Positions 49,927-57,968 of a stretch of 64,000 bases of DNA are shown here, piece by piece (position 1 is the stretch's first letter; every line of letters starts with the position of its first letter). This DNA comes from Streptococcus equinus (GTDB lineage Bacteria > Bacillota > Bacilli > Lactobacillales > Streptococcaceae). Location: NCBI RefSeq assembly GCF_900104225.1, contig NZ_FNJK01000002.1, positions 186,001 to 250,000 on the forward strand. Reading direction: 5' to 3'. Both the position numbers and the translations under genes were made by a program. The notes beneath the pieces were generated by a model that saw only the letters and a program-made list of their open reading frames with translations, had not been told where the DNA came from and did no database searches.

Positions 49927-51600
49927 ATGACTGAACAAAAGCAATATGGGGCTGATCTTGTTGTAGATAGCCTTATCAACCATGATATTGATTATGTTTT
50001 TGGTATTCCAGGTGCAAAGATTGACCGAATTTTTGACACACTTGAAGATAAAGGGCCGCAATTGATTGTCGCTCGCCATGAACAAAATGCAGCTTTTATG
50101 GCGCAAGGTATCGGACGTATCACTGGTAATCCTGGTGTTGTTATCACAACAAGTGGTCCTGGTGTATCAAACTTGGCAACTGGTTTGGTAACAGCCACTG
50201 ATGAAGGTGATCCGGTTCTTGCCATCTCAGGACAAGTAAAACGTTGTGATTTGTTGAAACGTTCACATCAATCAATGAAAAATGTAGCTATGATGGAACC
50301 TGTAACAAAATCAGCAGTTGAGGTTCACGATCCTAACACGCTTTCTGAAATTATTGCCAATGCTTATCGTGTGGCTAAATCAGGTAAACGTGGCGCAAGC
50401 TTTATTTCAATTCCGCAAGATGTGACTGATAGTTTGGTATCAGTAAAAGCTATCAAACCATTGACAGATCCAAAACTTGGTTCAGCATCAGTTGATGATG
50501 TGAATTACCTTGCACAAGCTATTCGTAATGCTGAATTGCCAGTTCTTCTTTTGGGAAATGGTGCTTCAACACGCGCGGTTACAAAATCAATTCGTAAATT
50601 GCTTGAAGCTGTTAAATTGCCAGTAGTCGAAACTTTCCAAGGTGCAGGTATTGTTTCACGTGAACTTGAAGAGGATACTTTCTTTGGGCGTGTTGGACTT
50701 TTCCGTAACCAACCTGGTGATATGTTGCTTAAAAAAGCAGACCTTGTTATTGCTATTGGTTATGACCCGATTGAATATGAAGCTCGTAACTGGAATGCTG
50801 AAATTTCAGCACGTATCATTGTTATTGATGTGGCTCAAGCTGAAGTTGATACTTATTTCCAACCTGAACGTGAATTGATTGGTGATATTGCTGATACGAT
50901 TGATTTGCTTTTACCAGCAGTTAATGGTTACACTTTGCCAAAAGCATCAGTAGACTACCTTCAAAATCTTAAGAAAAATGTGGTTGAAGATGTGAAATTT
51001 GACCGCGACTCAAATCCTGGTGTGGTTCACCCACTTGATGTGATTGATGTTATGCAAGAAAATATCACAGATGATATGACTGTAACTGTTGACGTTGGTA
51101 GTCACTACATCTGGATGGCACGTTACTTTAAATCATACGAAGCACGTCACCTGCTCTTCTCAAATGGTATGCAAACACTCGGTGTAGCACTTCCTTGGGC
51201 AATTTCAGCAGCCCTTGTTCGTCCAAATACAACCGTTATCTCTGTATCTGGTGACGGTGGTTTCCTCTTCTCAGCGCAAGAATTGGAAACTGCTGTACGC
51301 CTTAACTTGCCAATCGTTCACATTATTTGGAATGATGGTAAATATAACATGGTTGAATTCCAAGAAGAAATGAAATATGGTCGTTCTTCTGGTGTTGAAT
51401 TTGGTCCAGTTGATTTTGTTAAATATGCTGAAAGCTTTGGTGCAAAAGGTTACCGTGTTGATAGCAAAGAATCATTTGAAACTACTCTTCAGAAAGCTTT
51501 GCAAGAAGCAGAAAATGGACCAGTGCTTATCGATATTCCAATTGATTATAAAGATAATATCAAACTTGGTGAAACAATCTTACCAGACGAATTTTATTAA
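49927..51600 (+). CDS. alsS: Acetolactate synthase, catabolic (AlsS)
   Basis: A 557-aa thiamine diphosphate enzyme joining two pyruvates into alpha-acetolactate. The cofactor-activating Glu is in [14 protein letters not shown], and the ThDP motif [16 protein letters not shown]...NDGKYN is near residue 440. The [12 protein letters not shown] and the absence of a regulatory subunit gene, with alsD next, point to the FAD-independent catabolic form that relieves pyruvate and acid stress by making acetoin. AGGAG precedes the ATG. Confidence 0.96.
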   Translation: MTEQKQYGADLVVDSLINHDIDYVFGIPGAKIDRIFDTLEDKGPQLIVARHEQNAAFMAQGIGRITGNPGVVITTSGPGVSNLATGLVTATDEGDPVLAISGQVKRCDLLKRSHQSMKNVAMMEPVTKSAVEVHDPNTLSEIIANAYRVAKSGKRGASFISIPQDVTDSLVSVKAIKPLTDPKLGSASVDDVNYLAQAIRNAELPVLLLGNGASTRAVTKSIRKLLEAVKLPVVETFQGAGIVSRELEEDTFFGRVGLFRNQPGDMLLKKADLVIAIGYDPIEYEARNWNAEISARIIVIDVAQAEVDTYFQPERELIGDIADTIDLLLPAVNGYTLPKASVDYLQNLKKNVVEDVKFDRDSNPGVVHPLDVIDVMQENITDDMTVTVDVGSHYIWMARYFKSYEARHLLFSNGMQTLGVALPWAISAALVRPNTTVISVSGDGGFLFSAQELETAVRLNLPIVHIIWNDGKYNMVEFQEEMKYGRSSGVEFGPVDFVKYAESFGAKGYRVDSKESFETTLQKALQEAENGPVLIDIPIDYKDNIKLGETILPDEFY

Positions 51601-51673
51601 GCTTGCATTTTAGCTCATTTGGCAATAAAATAATAATGTTAGTTAATTTTAAATGACGAAAGTGAAGGAGAAT

Positions 51674-52393
51674 ATGTCAGAAGCAATTAAACTTTTTCAA
51701 TATAATACCTTAAGCGCCTTAATGGCTGGTCTTTATGGTGGAACATTAACCATTGGTGAGCTATTGGAGCATGGTGATTTGGGAATCGGGACACTCGATT
51801 CTATTGATGGAGAGTTGATTATTCTAGACGGTAAAGCCTATCAAGCTATTGGCTCAAACGGAAAACCTGAAATTGTTGAGGTTTCTGATGATGTCAAAGT
51901 TCCTTACGCTGCAGTTGTTCCTCATCAAGCTGAAGTTATTTTCAAACAACGTTTTGAAATGACAGACGCTGAGCTTAAAAAACGCATCGAATCGTATTAT
52001 GATGGGGTTAACTTGTTCCGTTCGATTAAAATTAAAGGGACTTTTTCTAACATGCATGTTCGCATGATTCCAAAATCTGCACCAAATACTAAGTTTGCAG
52101 AAGTCGCAACACGCCAACCAGAATACTCTCGTGAAAATGTGACTGGTACAATTGTGGGCATCTGGACACCTAAGATGTTTCACGGTGTGAGTGTTGCAGG
52201 TTATCATTTACACTTTATTTCAGATGATTTAACATTTGGTGGTCATGTGATGGATTTTGTCATTTCAGAAGGTGTTGTTGAAGTGGGACCGGTTGATCAA
52301 TTGGATCAACGTTTCCCAGTACAAGATCGCAAATACCTTTTTGCAAAATTTAACATGGACGAATTGAAAGAAGACATCAAAAAAAGCGAATAA
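51674..52393 (+). CDS. alsD: Alpha-acetolactate decarboxylase
   Basis: A 239-aa zinc enzyme producing acetoin from acetolactate. Zinc ligands are in GYHLHFISDDLTFGGHVMDF (His-x-His then a third His) and the N-terminal LMAGLYGGTLTIGELLEHGDLGIGT is typical. I favour ATG 51674 (MSEAIKLFQYNTL): AAGGAG lies 3 nt before it, short but the only ribosome site. An in-frame ATG at 51653 gives seven more residues and lacks a site. Co-transcribed with alsS (73-bp gap). Confidence 0.95.
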   Translation: MSEAIKLFQYNTLSALMAGLYGGTLTIGELLEHGDLGIGTLDSIDGELIILDGKAYQAIGSNGKPEIVEVSDDVKVPYAAVVPHQAEVIFKQRFEMTDAELKKRIESYYDGVNLFRSIKIKGTFSNMHVRMIPKSAPNTKFAEVATRQPEYSRENVTGTIVGIWTPKMFHGVSVAGYHLHFISDDLTFGGHVMDFVISEGVVEVGPVDQLDQRFPVQDRKYLFAKFNMDELKEDIKKSE

Positions 52394-52416
52394 ATCGTCT
52401 AGTTATCGTACATGAA

Positions 52417-52467
52417 AAAGCACATTACTAAAAACGAGTTTTCTTGTTTTAGCAATGTGTTTTTTTA
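52417..52467 (+). terminator. Terminator after alsD
   Basis: GCACATT/AATGTGT and CTAAAA/TTTTAG helices stack into one stem, followed by seven T residues. Confidence 0.85.
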
Positions 52468-52545
52468 CGCAATAAAATAGGTGTAGAGAGTTGATTTTTA
52501 CTGCTATTTATCCTAAAATAAAAGACGTTGTGCATACGAGGCTTG

Positions 52546-52560
52546 TATCAAAAATTGATA
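52546..52560. promoter_or_regulatory. 15-bp palindrome before the amino acid permease gene
   Basis: TATCAA-AAA-TTGATA is a perfect inverted repeat 48 bp before the ATG. Its right half, TTGATA, could double as a -35 box, but the -10 region behind it is poor. Confidence 0.45.
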
Positions 52561-52607
52561 GAATTGTAAAAATTGTATGACGATTTTAATTAAAAACAGG
52601 AGAATGT

Positions 52608-54011
52608 ATGGATATTTTTCGAAAGACCCCTATGGCGCAAAAGAAAAGCTATTTACAGAGACGCTTGGGGCTTGCTGAACTTATCTTTTTAGGGGTAGGT
52701 TCGATTGTTGGGACTGGGATTTTCACGATAACAGGAGTAGGAGCAGCTGAATATGCAGGTCCTGCGATTACCATTTCAATTATTGTTGCTGCTGTCTGTG
52801 TAACCATGTCAGCTTTATTCTTTGCAGAATTTTCTTCAAGACTGCCGCACTCAGGTGGTGTTTATCGCTATCTATATACCGTTTTTGGAGAATACCCAGC
52901 TTGGATTGCTGGTTGGTTTATGATTATCGAGTTTGCAGGAGCCATTTCGACAGCGGCTTCTGGCTGGGGAGAATATCTAAAGGCTTTCTTAAGAACTTTT
53001 GGTATCAGTCTTCCAACCGCACTCAGTGGACCTTTTAACCCTGAAAAAGGAACTTATATTGATATTATTCCAGTTATCTTGTTGCTGTGTGTAACAGCCT
53101 TGGTTGTTTTGGGAGTTCAAACGGTACTGAGATTTAATTCAGTTTTGGTTATTTTTAAATTAGCTGTTTTATTGATTTTCATTGCCCTTGGTTTAACAGC
53201 TATTAACACGGATAATTGGAGTCATTTTGCACCTTATGGTTTTGGTCAAGTTTATGGTGGTAAAGTTGGTATCATGGCAGGTGCCTCTTTGATGTTCTTT
53301 GCTTTCCTTGGTTTTGAGTCTATTTCAATGGCTGCTGATGAAACCAAAGAACCAGAAAAGAAAATTCCACAAGGTATTTTCTTCTCAATTGGTTTGACAA
53401 CTTTATTGTATGTTTTGGTAACCTTGGTGCTAACAGGAACAGTTCATTATACAAAATTAAATACAGCAGACGTGGTTCCATTTGTACTACGTAGCATTGG
53501 TTTCCCATTGGTTGGTAATTTTGTTTCGATTGTCGTGATTTTGACCTTGGTTACTGTATGTATCTCAATGATGTTTGCCTTGTCACGTGTGATTTATAAC
53601 ATTAGTTGCGATGGTTTACTACCAGAACAATTTCAAGAATTGACGCCAAAGAGCAAAGTACCGAAGAAAGCAACGATTTTTGTTGGTTTGGTAACAATGT
53701 TTATGTCAGGTTTTTTACAACTTGAAATCCTAGCTTTATTGGTTAATATTGTAACTCTTGCTTACCTTATTTTGCTTGCTTTTGGTATTTTGAAACTTCG
53801 TAAAGATTATGGTGAGCCAAAAGAAGGAGAGTTTCGAACACCATGGGTTCCATTCTTGCCAATTGTGTCAATTGTGGTTTGTTTATCTTTGATGACACAA
53901 TGTAAAGCAATTACATGGTATGGCTTTATCATTTCATTTGTACTCGGAAGTCTCATTTACTTTGGTTATGGTTACAGACATTCTAAATTAAGAGAAGAAA
54001 ACAAAGATTAA
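52608..54011 (+). CDS. APC family amino acid permease
   Basis: A 467-aa transporter with about 12 membrane helices of the amino acid-polyamine-cation superfamily. The first helix carries the substrate-binding GVGSIVGTGIFTITG, and helix 6 region FFAFLGFESISMAADETKEPEKKIPQG follows. It is closest in pattern to the cationic amino acid transporter-like YfnA group. Substrate not determined. AGGAG lies 5 nt before the ATG. The gene is monocistronic, followed by duplicated terminators. Confidence 0.9.
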   Translation: MDIFRKTPMAQKKSYLQRRLGLAELIFLGVGSIVGTGIFTITGVGAAEYAGPAITISIIVAAVCVTMSALFFAEFSSRLPHSGGVYRYLYTVFGEYPAWIAGWFMIIEFAGAISTAASGWGEYLKAFLRTFGISLPTALSGPFNPEKGTYIDIIPVILLLCVTALVVLGVQTVLRFNSVLVIFKLAVLLIFIALGLTAINTDNWSHFAPYGFGQVYGGKVGIMAGASLMFFAFLGFESISMAADETKEPEKKIPQGIFFSIGLTTLLYVLVTLVLTGTVHYTKLNTADVVPFVLRSIGFPLVGNFVSIVVILTLVTVCISMMFALSRVIYNISCDGLLPEQFQELTPKSKVPKKATIFVGLVTMFMSGFLQLEILALLVNIVTLAYLILLAFGILKLRKDYGEPKEGEFRTPWVPFLPIVSIVVCLSLMTQCKAITWYGFIISFVLGSLIYFGYGYRHSKLREENKD

Positions 54012-54017
54012 AAAAAC

Positions 54018-54037
54018 TGCCCAGTGGGCAGTTTTTT
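54018..54037 (+). terminator. Terminator copy 1 after the permease gene
   Basis: ACTGCCC-AGT-GGGCAGT stem followed by six T residues. Confidence 0.88.
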
Positions 54038-54066
54038 CACGAGCCAGAAAATAAGAAAGCGAGTCA

Positions 54067-54086
54067 TGCCCAGTGGGCAGTTTTTT
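54067..54086 (+). terminator. Terminator copy 2
   Basis: The same TGCCC-AGTG-GGCAG stem and T-run as copy 1, duplicated 49 bp downstream. Confidence 0.85.
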
Positions 54087-54276
54087 CATGAGCTAAAAAT
54101 AAGAAATCAAGTCAAGCCTAGTGGACTGTTGAGCCTGCCGCCGGGTCAAAACATCCAACGGATGTTTTGAGGTCTGAGTTTAGAAATTGAAAAGCGATGA
54201 ACCTAAGCTAAGTATCAAAAAAACTTTTTCTTCAGTCTAAAAATAGAGAAGCAAGTCAATGTATAAAGAGTAAAAG

Positions 54277-54331
54277 AAAAGCCCACTTCAAATCAACCAT
54301 GTGGAAGATTTAAAGTGGGTTTTCTTTTTTA
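54277..54331. terminator. Terminator at the 3' end of rqcH
   Basis: Stem around CCCACTT...AAGTGGG extended by AAATC/GATTT, flanked by an A-run and a T-run, usable from both sides of this convergent junction. Confidence 0.8.
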
Positions 54332-55984
54332 TTTATCAATGCGCATGTTATTGATTTTTTCTTCGGTTGGTGTCACGCGAAGTGTTTTTTGGCCAGTGTA
54401 GGTTACAAATCCTGGTTTTGCACCTGTTGGCTTATTGAGTTTTTTAGCTTCTATCATATCAACTTGGATAAGGTTTGATAGACGAGCTTTTGAATAATAG
54501 GCCGCTAACTCAGCAGCATCTGTTTTGACCTCGTCGCTTGGATTGAGGTTGTCTTTGATAAGAACGTGACTGCCTGGGATATCTTTGGCGTGGAACCAAA
54601 GTTCACCTTTTTTAGCCATTTTGAAAGTTAATTCATCGTTTTGAAGATTATTTCGTCCAACCATGATGATTGTCTTACCATCAGAAGCTAAGTATTGTTC
54701 TGGTTTTTTACGTTTGTGACGTTTATCGCGCGTGCGACGTTTGACAAAACCTGTCTCAACCAATTCTTCTCGAATATCTTCGATGTCAGAGATAGAAGCA
54801 TGGCTTAAAGCTGTTTCAACACTTTCGAGGTAAGCGATAGTATGTTTGGTTTCTTCAATGAGACCGGCTAAGTGTTTAACAGCTTCTTTAAGCTTCTGAT
54901 ATTTTTTGAAATAACGCTGAGCATTTTGGTTAGGGGTCAAACTTTTATCAAGAGCAATAGTGATTTTTTCGTTTGTGTAGTAGTTATCAAGTTCTACTTG
55001 GTCTTGATTATTTGGCACCATTGAGAGATAAGTTGTAAGAAGTTCTCCTTTTTGGCGGAATTCTTCAGCGTTTTCAGTAGCTGCCAATTCTTTTTCTTGT
55101 TTGCCAAGTTTTTTGATGTTTTTATCCAACTCTGTTTGGACACGGTGAATCAAATCACTTGATTGTTGGTTGACACGATCGCGTTCTGCTTTATCTTGGT
55201 AGAAAACATCCAAAAGTTCAGAAAGACTATCAAATTCTTTATCGCTTTTATCAAATAGCACAGCGGCAAATGATTTATCAGTCATATTTGGCTGAACTGG
55301 TCTATTGAAGAATGCTCGGAATTGTTTTAGTTTATCATCGCTAAGCTGCGCAGCCAAATTTTCGGCGGTATCACGCCCTAACCCTTGGAAGAGTTTTTGA
55401 AGATGACGTGGAGCCAAGTCTTCCGTTTGTAGGATTTCAAATAATTTTTCATCTGAAATTGTAAATGGATTTTGACTACCAGTTTGCGGAGGGGCAAGAT
55501 AAGTTGATCCAGGTAAGATAGTACGGTAACTGTTTTGTGAGAAACCGATATGTTTAATTGATTCAATGATTTTGCTTTCAGCTTTATCAATCAAGATGAT
55601 ATTACTGTGTTTACCCATAATTTCAACGACTAAGGTTACCTTAATGTTGTCCCCAATTTCGTTTTTATTTGAAAAAGCAATTTCCAAAATGCGGTCATTT
55701 TCAATTTGAGTGATGCTCTCAATCACAGCCCCTTGAAGGTATTTACGCATAATCATGGTAAATGTATTTGGGGTTTGGGGATTCTGAAAATCTGTTTTAG
55801 TGATTTGCAGACGACCAAAAACAGGGTGTGCAGAAAGCAAAAGTTTATAGTTTTTACGATTATTACGAATGGTTAAAACAAGCTCGTGTTCAAAAGGTTG
55901 ATTCACTTTTTGAATGCGTCCATAGAGGAGCTCATCTTGTAATTCTTTTGTTAAATGGTGTAGGAAAAAACCATCAAATGACAT
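54329..55984 (-). CDS. rqcH: Rqc2 homolog RqcH / fibronectin-binding protein PavA-FbpA (NFACT family)
   Basis: A 551-aa NFACT protein. The N-terminal domain MSFDGFFLHHLTKEL...GRIQKVNQPF, a central coiled coil (about residues 280-420) and the C-terminal NFACT-R domain (GRNNLQNDELTFKMAKKGELWFHAKDIPGSHVLI, read in parts) are all present. RqcH binds 50S subunits with stalled peptidyl-tRNA and adds C-terminal alanine tails; streptococcal members are also described as fibronectin-binding surface adhesins. The ATG has no ribosome site within 20 nt; an AAAGGAG about 54 nt upstream lies within a small basic ORF. Confidence 0.95.
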   Translation of the reverse strand: MSFDGFFLHHLTKELQDELLYGRIQKVNQPFEHELVLTIRNNRKNYKLLLSAHPVFGRLQITKTDFQNPQTPNTFTMIMRKYLQGAVIESITQIENDRILEIAFSNKNEIGDNIKVTLVVEIMGKHSNIILIDKAESKIIESIKHIGFSQNSYRTILPGSTYLAPPQTGSQNPFTISDEKLFEILQTEDLAPRHLQKLFQGLGRDTAENLAAQLSDDKLKQFRAFFNRPVQPNMTDKSFAAVLFDKSDKEFDSLSELLDVFYQDKAERDRVNQQSSDLIHRVQTELDKNIKKLGKQEKELAATENAEEFRQKGELLTTYLSMVPNNQDQVELDNYYTNEKITIALDKSLTPNQNAQRYFKKYQKLKEAVKHLAGLIEETKHTIAYLESVETALSHASISDIEDIREELVETGFVKRRTRDKRHKRKKPEQYLASDGKTIIMVGRNNLQNDELTFKMAKKGELWFHAKDIPGSHVLIKDNLNPSDEVKTDAAELAAYYSKARLSNLIQVDMIEAKKLNKPTGAKPGFVTYTGQKTLRVTPTEEKINNMRIDK

Positions 55985-56006
55985 GATTAAAGTTGCCGCA
56001 AGGTTA

Positions 56007-56054
56007 CTAAGAAAAATGCCTAGAAAACTTACGACGTCTCCTTTCTAATCTCAT
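56007..56054 (-). other. Basic 15-codon mini-ORF in the rqcH leader
   Basis: ATG at 56054 opens MRLERRRRKFSRHFS, ending at TAG 22 nt before the rqcH start, in a different frame. An extended -10 (TG-G-TATAAT on the minus strand, 56078-56070) places the transcript start 8-9 nt ahead of it. No ribosome site precedes it. The four adjacent Arg codons are AGG AGA CGT CGT. It may be chance. Confidence 0.3.
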
Positions 56055-56127
56055 GTTTTCAATTCTTTTATTATACCATATCCCATGACAAATCTCTTGC
56101 TTGTGAAATAGGAAAGTTAAGCTAAAG

Positions 56128-56985
56128 CTATTTTTTTAGTTTTTGAATGATTGAAATTAGGTCCTGATAGTGTTTGTTATCCATTTTGACGATAGCATAG
56201 GTTTTGACCAAGATATCTTTGAATTTTTTTGAACTTGAAATGATAGTTTCGTTGTCCAGCAATCTTTCGGCGATGTCTTGGCTAACAATAGTAATCCCTG
56301 TGCCTTTGAGTACCTCGTGTTCGATAAGTGAAAGGTTATCAATAGAGATGTGGTGTTGAGTAGGCAGTTGATTGATCTTGATGAACTCCTTCAAGAAATT
56401 ATGGTAACTGCTTGTCATGTGATAGAGTAAAAAGAGTGTTTTCTCCCCTTTATCAAATGCTTTGATCAAATCTTTTTGCCCGACTATCATCAGTTTATCA
56501 GCGCGAAGTGGGATTTTAAGGACACCTTTTTGAGTGTAGCTACCAGACATGATGCCAAGATCAATCTGCTCATCTAACAGTGCTTGGAAAATCTGATGAG
56601 AATTACTATAAGTTTGGACGTTTAGTTTGCGATTTTCTGGTAGATTATCTTGGATAGTAGAAAGATAGGTCTTGAGGTAGGAAGTGTCAGAACCAAGAAT
56701 AATAGTTTCTTCAAAGTTTGATTCTAAATTATCAAGAAGAGTGTTATAAGCCAGTAAGGTCTGATTGGCAAATTGATAAATCTCTCTTCCTTTTGGTGTA
56801 AGGGAGATTTTTTTATTTTTACGTAAGAAAACCTCACATAAATTATTGCTAATTTCTTTTACACGCTTAGAAACGGCTGGCTGGCTGATGTTGTTCAGCT
56901 TAGCAGCTTCAGAAAAACTTTGCGTTTCATAGATATCTTTGATTAATTTTAAGTCAAAAATAGATAATTTATAATTAAATTTCAT
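56128..56985 (-). CDS. LysR family transcriptional regulator
   Basis: A 285-aa LysR-type regulator. An N-terminal winged helix-turn-helix (residues about 5-64, SFSEAAKLNNISQPAVSKRVKEI then ISLTPKGREIY) is followed by a periplasmic-binding-like effector domain. ATG 56985 gives the standard MKFNYKLSIFDLKLIK start; the frame stays open upstream but the added residues are not LysR-like. No good ribosome site. It is divergent from the ABC transporter and catabolic genes, so it probably controls them. A 26-bp element in the divergent region is repeated within its coding sequence. Confidence 0.9.
   Translation of the reverse strand: MKFNYKLSIFDLKLIKDIYETQSFSEAAKLNNISQPAVSKRVKEISNNLCEVFLRKNKKISLTPKGREIYQFANQTLLAYNTLLDNLESNFEETIILGSDTSYLKTYLSTIQDNLPENRKLNVQTYSNSHQIFQALLDEQIDLGIMSGSYTQKGVLKIPLRADKLMIVGQKDLIKAFDKGEKTLFLLYHMTSSYHNFLKEFIKINQLPTQHHISIDNLSLIEHEVLKGTGITIVSQDIAERLLDNETIISSSKKFKDILVKTYAIVKMDNKHYQDLISIIQKLKK
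56823..56848. repeat. Copy 1 of the 26-bp element, inside the LysR gene
   Basis: It shares 24 of 26 bases with the copy at 57085-57110, including the core AAACCTCACATAAA. Here it encodes part of the segment after the helix-turn-helix (NNLCEVFLR). Confidence 0.85.
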
Positions 56986-57081
56986 ATTTTTGATTTTAAC
57001 ATAAACAAAAGTTATATTCAAATCTTCTAAAGTGGGACGTTTTTTCAAAAAAATAGCCAAAAACACATAAAATTTAGTCGA

Positions 57082-57110
57082 TATGTAAGGAAACCTCACA
57101 TAAACTATTG
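57082..57110. promoter_or_regulatory. Copy 2 of the element: likely LysR operator in the divergent region
   Basis: TATGTAAGG and CCTCACATA form 9-bp arms (one mismatch) around AAA at 57082-57102, with the T-N11-A spacing seen in LysR sites. It lies about 100 bp from the LysR start and 60-85 bp from the ABC transporter start. Confidence 0.6.
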
Positions 57111-57167
57111 AAATAAAATTCTGAAAATTATAAAATGTTGACATCAATTGAGAAAGAGGTTTGCAGC

Positions 57168-57941
57168 ATGGTTGCTTTGGAAGAGGAGTTGGCGAGTTTT
57201 GATTTAACGGCAAAGTATATGATTGAAATGAAGGGGATTCGAAAGAGTTTTGGTAAGCAAGAAGTTTTGAAAAATATCAATCTTTCCGTTAAAAAAGGTG
57301 AAGTTGTGGTTCTAATTGGCCCATCTGGTAGTGGGAAATCAACTTTGATTCGAACGATTAATAAGTTAGAGAAAATTAATGGTGGGAAAATTGCTGTAAT
57401 GGGGAAAAACATTTACGACATGAACATGAATGATAATTTACTTCGTGAACGTGTCAATATGGTTTTCCAGCATTTCAATCTTTTTAATAATATGACTATT
57501 GCCAAAAATATTAGTATTGGTCCAGAGAAATTACATCGGAAAAGTAGCGAAGAAATGCAAGAAGTCGTTTTTAGGTTGTTAATGGCGGTAGGATTGCTTG
57601 ATAAGAAAGACGCTTATCCTGAAAATCTATCTGGTGGGCAAAAGCAACGTGTGGCGATTGCAAGAGCTTTAGCTATGGAGCCGGATATCATTTTATTTGA
57701 TGAACCGACATCAGCGCTTGACCCAGAAATGGTTGGTGAAGTTTTGCAAGTGATGAAGGCTATCGCCAAAAGTGGGACAACGATGATTATTGTGACGCAT
57801 GAAATTGGCTTTGCTAAAGAAGTGGCAGATCGAATTGTTTTTCTTGAAAATGGTGAGTTGATTGCTGACATGTTACCTGAGGAAGTTAATAGTTCTTATC
57901 CAAATCAACGTGTGGCAAGTTTCTTAAAACAAATTTTGTAA
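57168..57941 (+). CDS. Amino acid ABC transporter ATP-binding protein
   Basis: A 257-aa ATPase of the polar amino acid (GlnQ/HisP) class. Walker A GPSGSGKST, Q-loop QHFNLF, signature LSGGQKQRVAIARAL, Walker B ILFDEPTSALDPE and the switch THEIGFA are intact. I start at ATG 57168 (MVALEEEL), 8 nt after AAGAGG; an ATG at 57135 lacks a ribosome site. First gene of a six-gene run divergent from LysR; the partner permease follows 27 bp later. Confidence 0.95.
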   Translation: MVALEEELASFDLTAKYMIEMKGIRKSFGKQEVLKNINLSVKKGEVVVLIGPSGSGKSTLIRTINKLEKINGGKIAVMGKNIYDMNMNDNLLRERVNMVFQHFNLFNNMTIAKNISIGPEKLHRKSSEEMQEVVFRLLMAVGLLDKKDAYPENLSGGQKQRVAIARALAMEPDIILFDEPTSALDPEMVGEVLQVMKAIAKSGTTMIIVTHEIGFAKEVADRIVFLENGELIADMLPEEVNSSYPNQRVASFLKQIL

Positions 57942-57968
57942 GTTATAAGTTAAGTGTAGGAGTGTTTT

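Larger units (their letters stand above)
54012..54328. repeat. Repeat-rich intergenic region with tandem terminators
   Basis: No gene is seen in these 317 bp. A unit beginning TGCCCAGTGGGCAG, itself a hairpin followed by T residues, occurs at 54018 and again at 54067 (49-bp period), with a decayed third copy at 54115. The unit's tail, ending AAGTCA or GAGTCA, recurs near 54238-54258. A separate hairpin CAAAACATCC-AAC-GGATGTTTTG is at 54147-54169. The last part holds the terminator shared with rqcH. Confidence 0.8.

Noticed and set aside
57128-57412. Minus-strand 94-aa frame over the ABC ATPase gene
   Set aside because: It is a mirror frame of the conserved Walker A region with no ribosome site.
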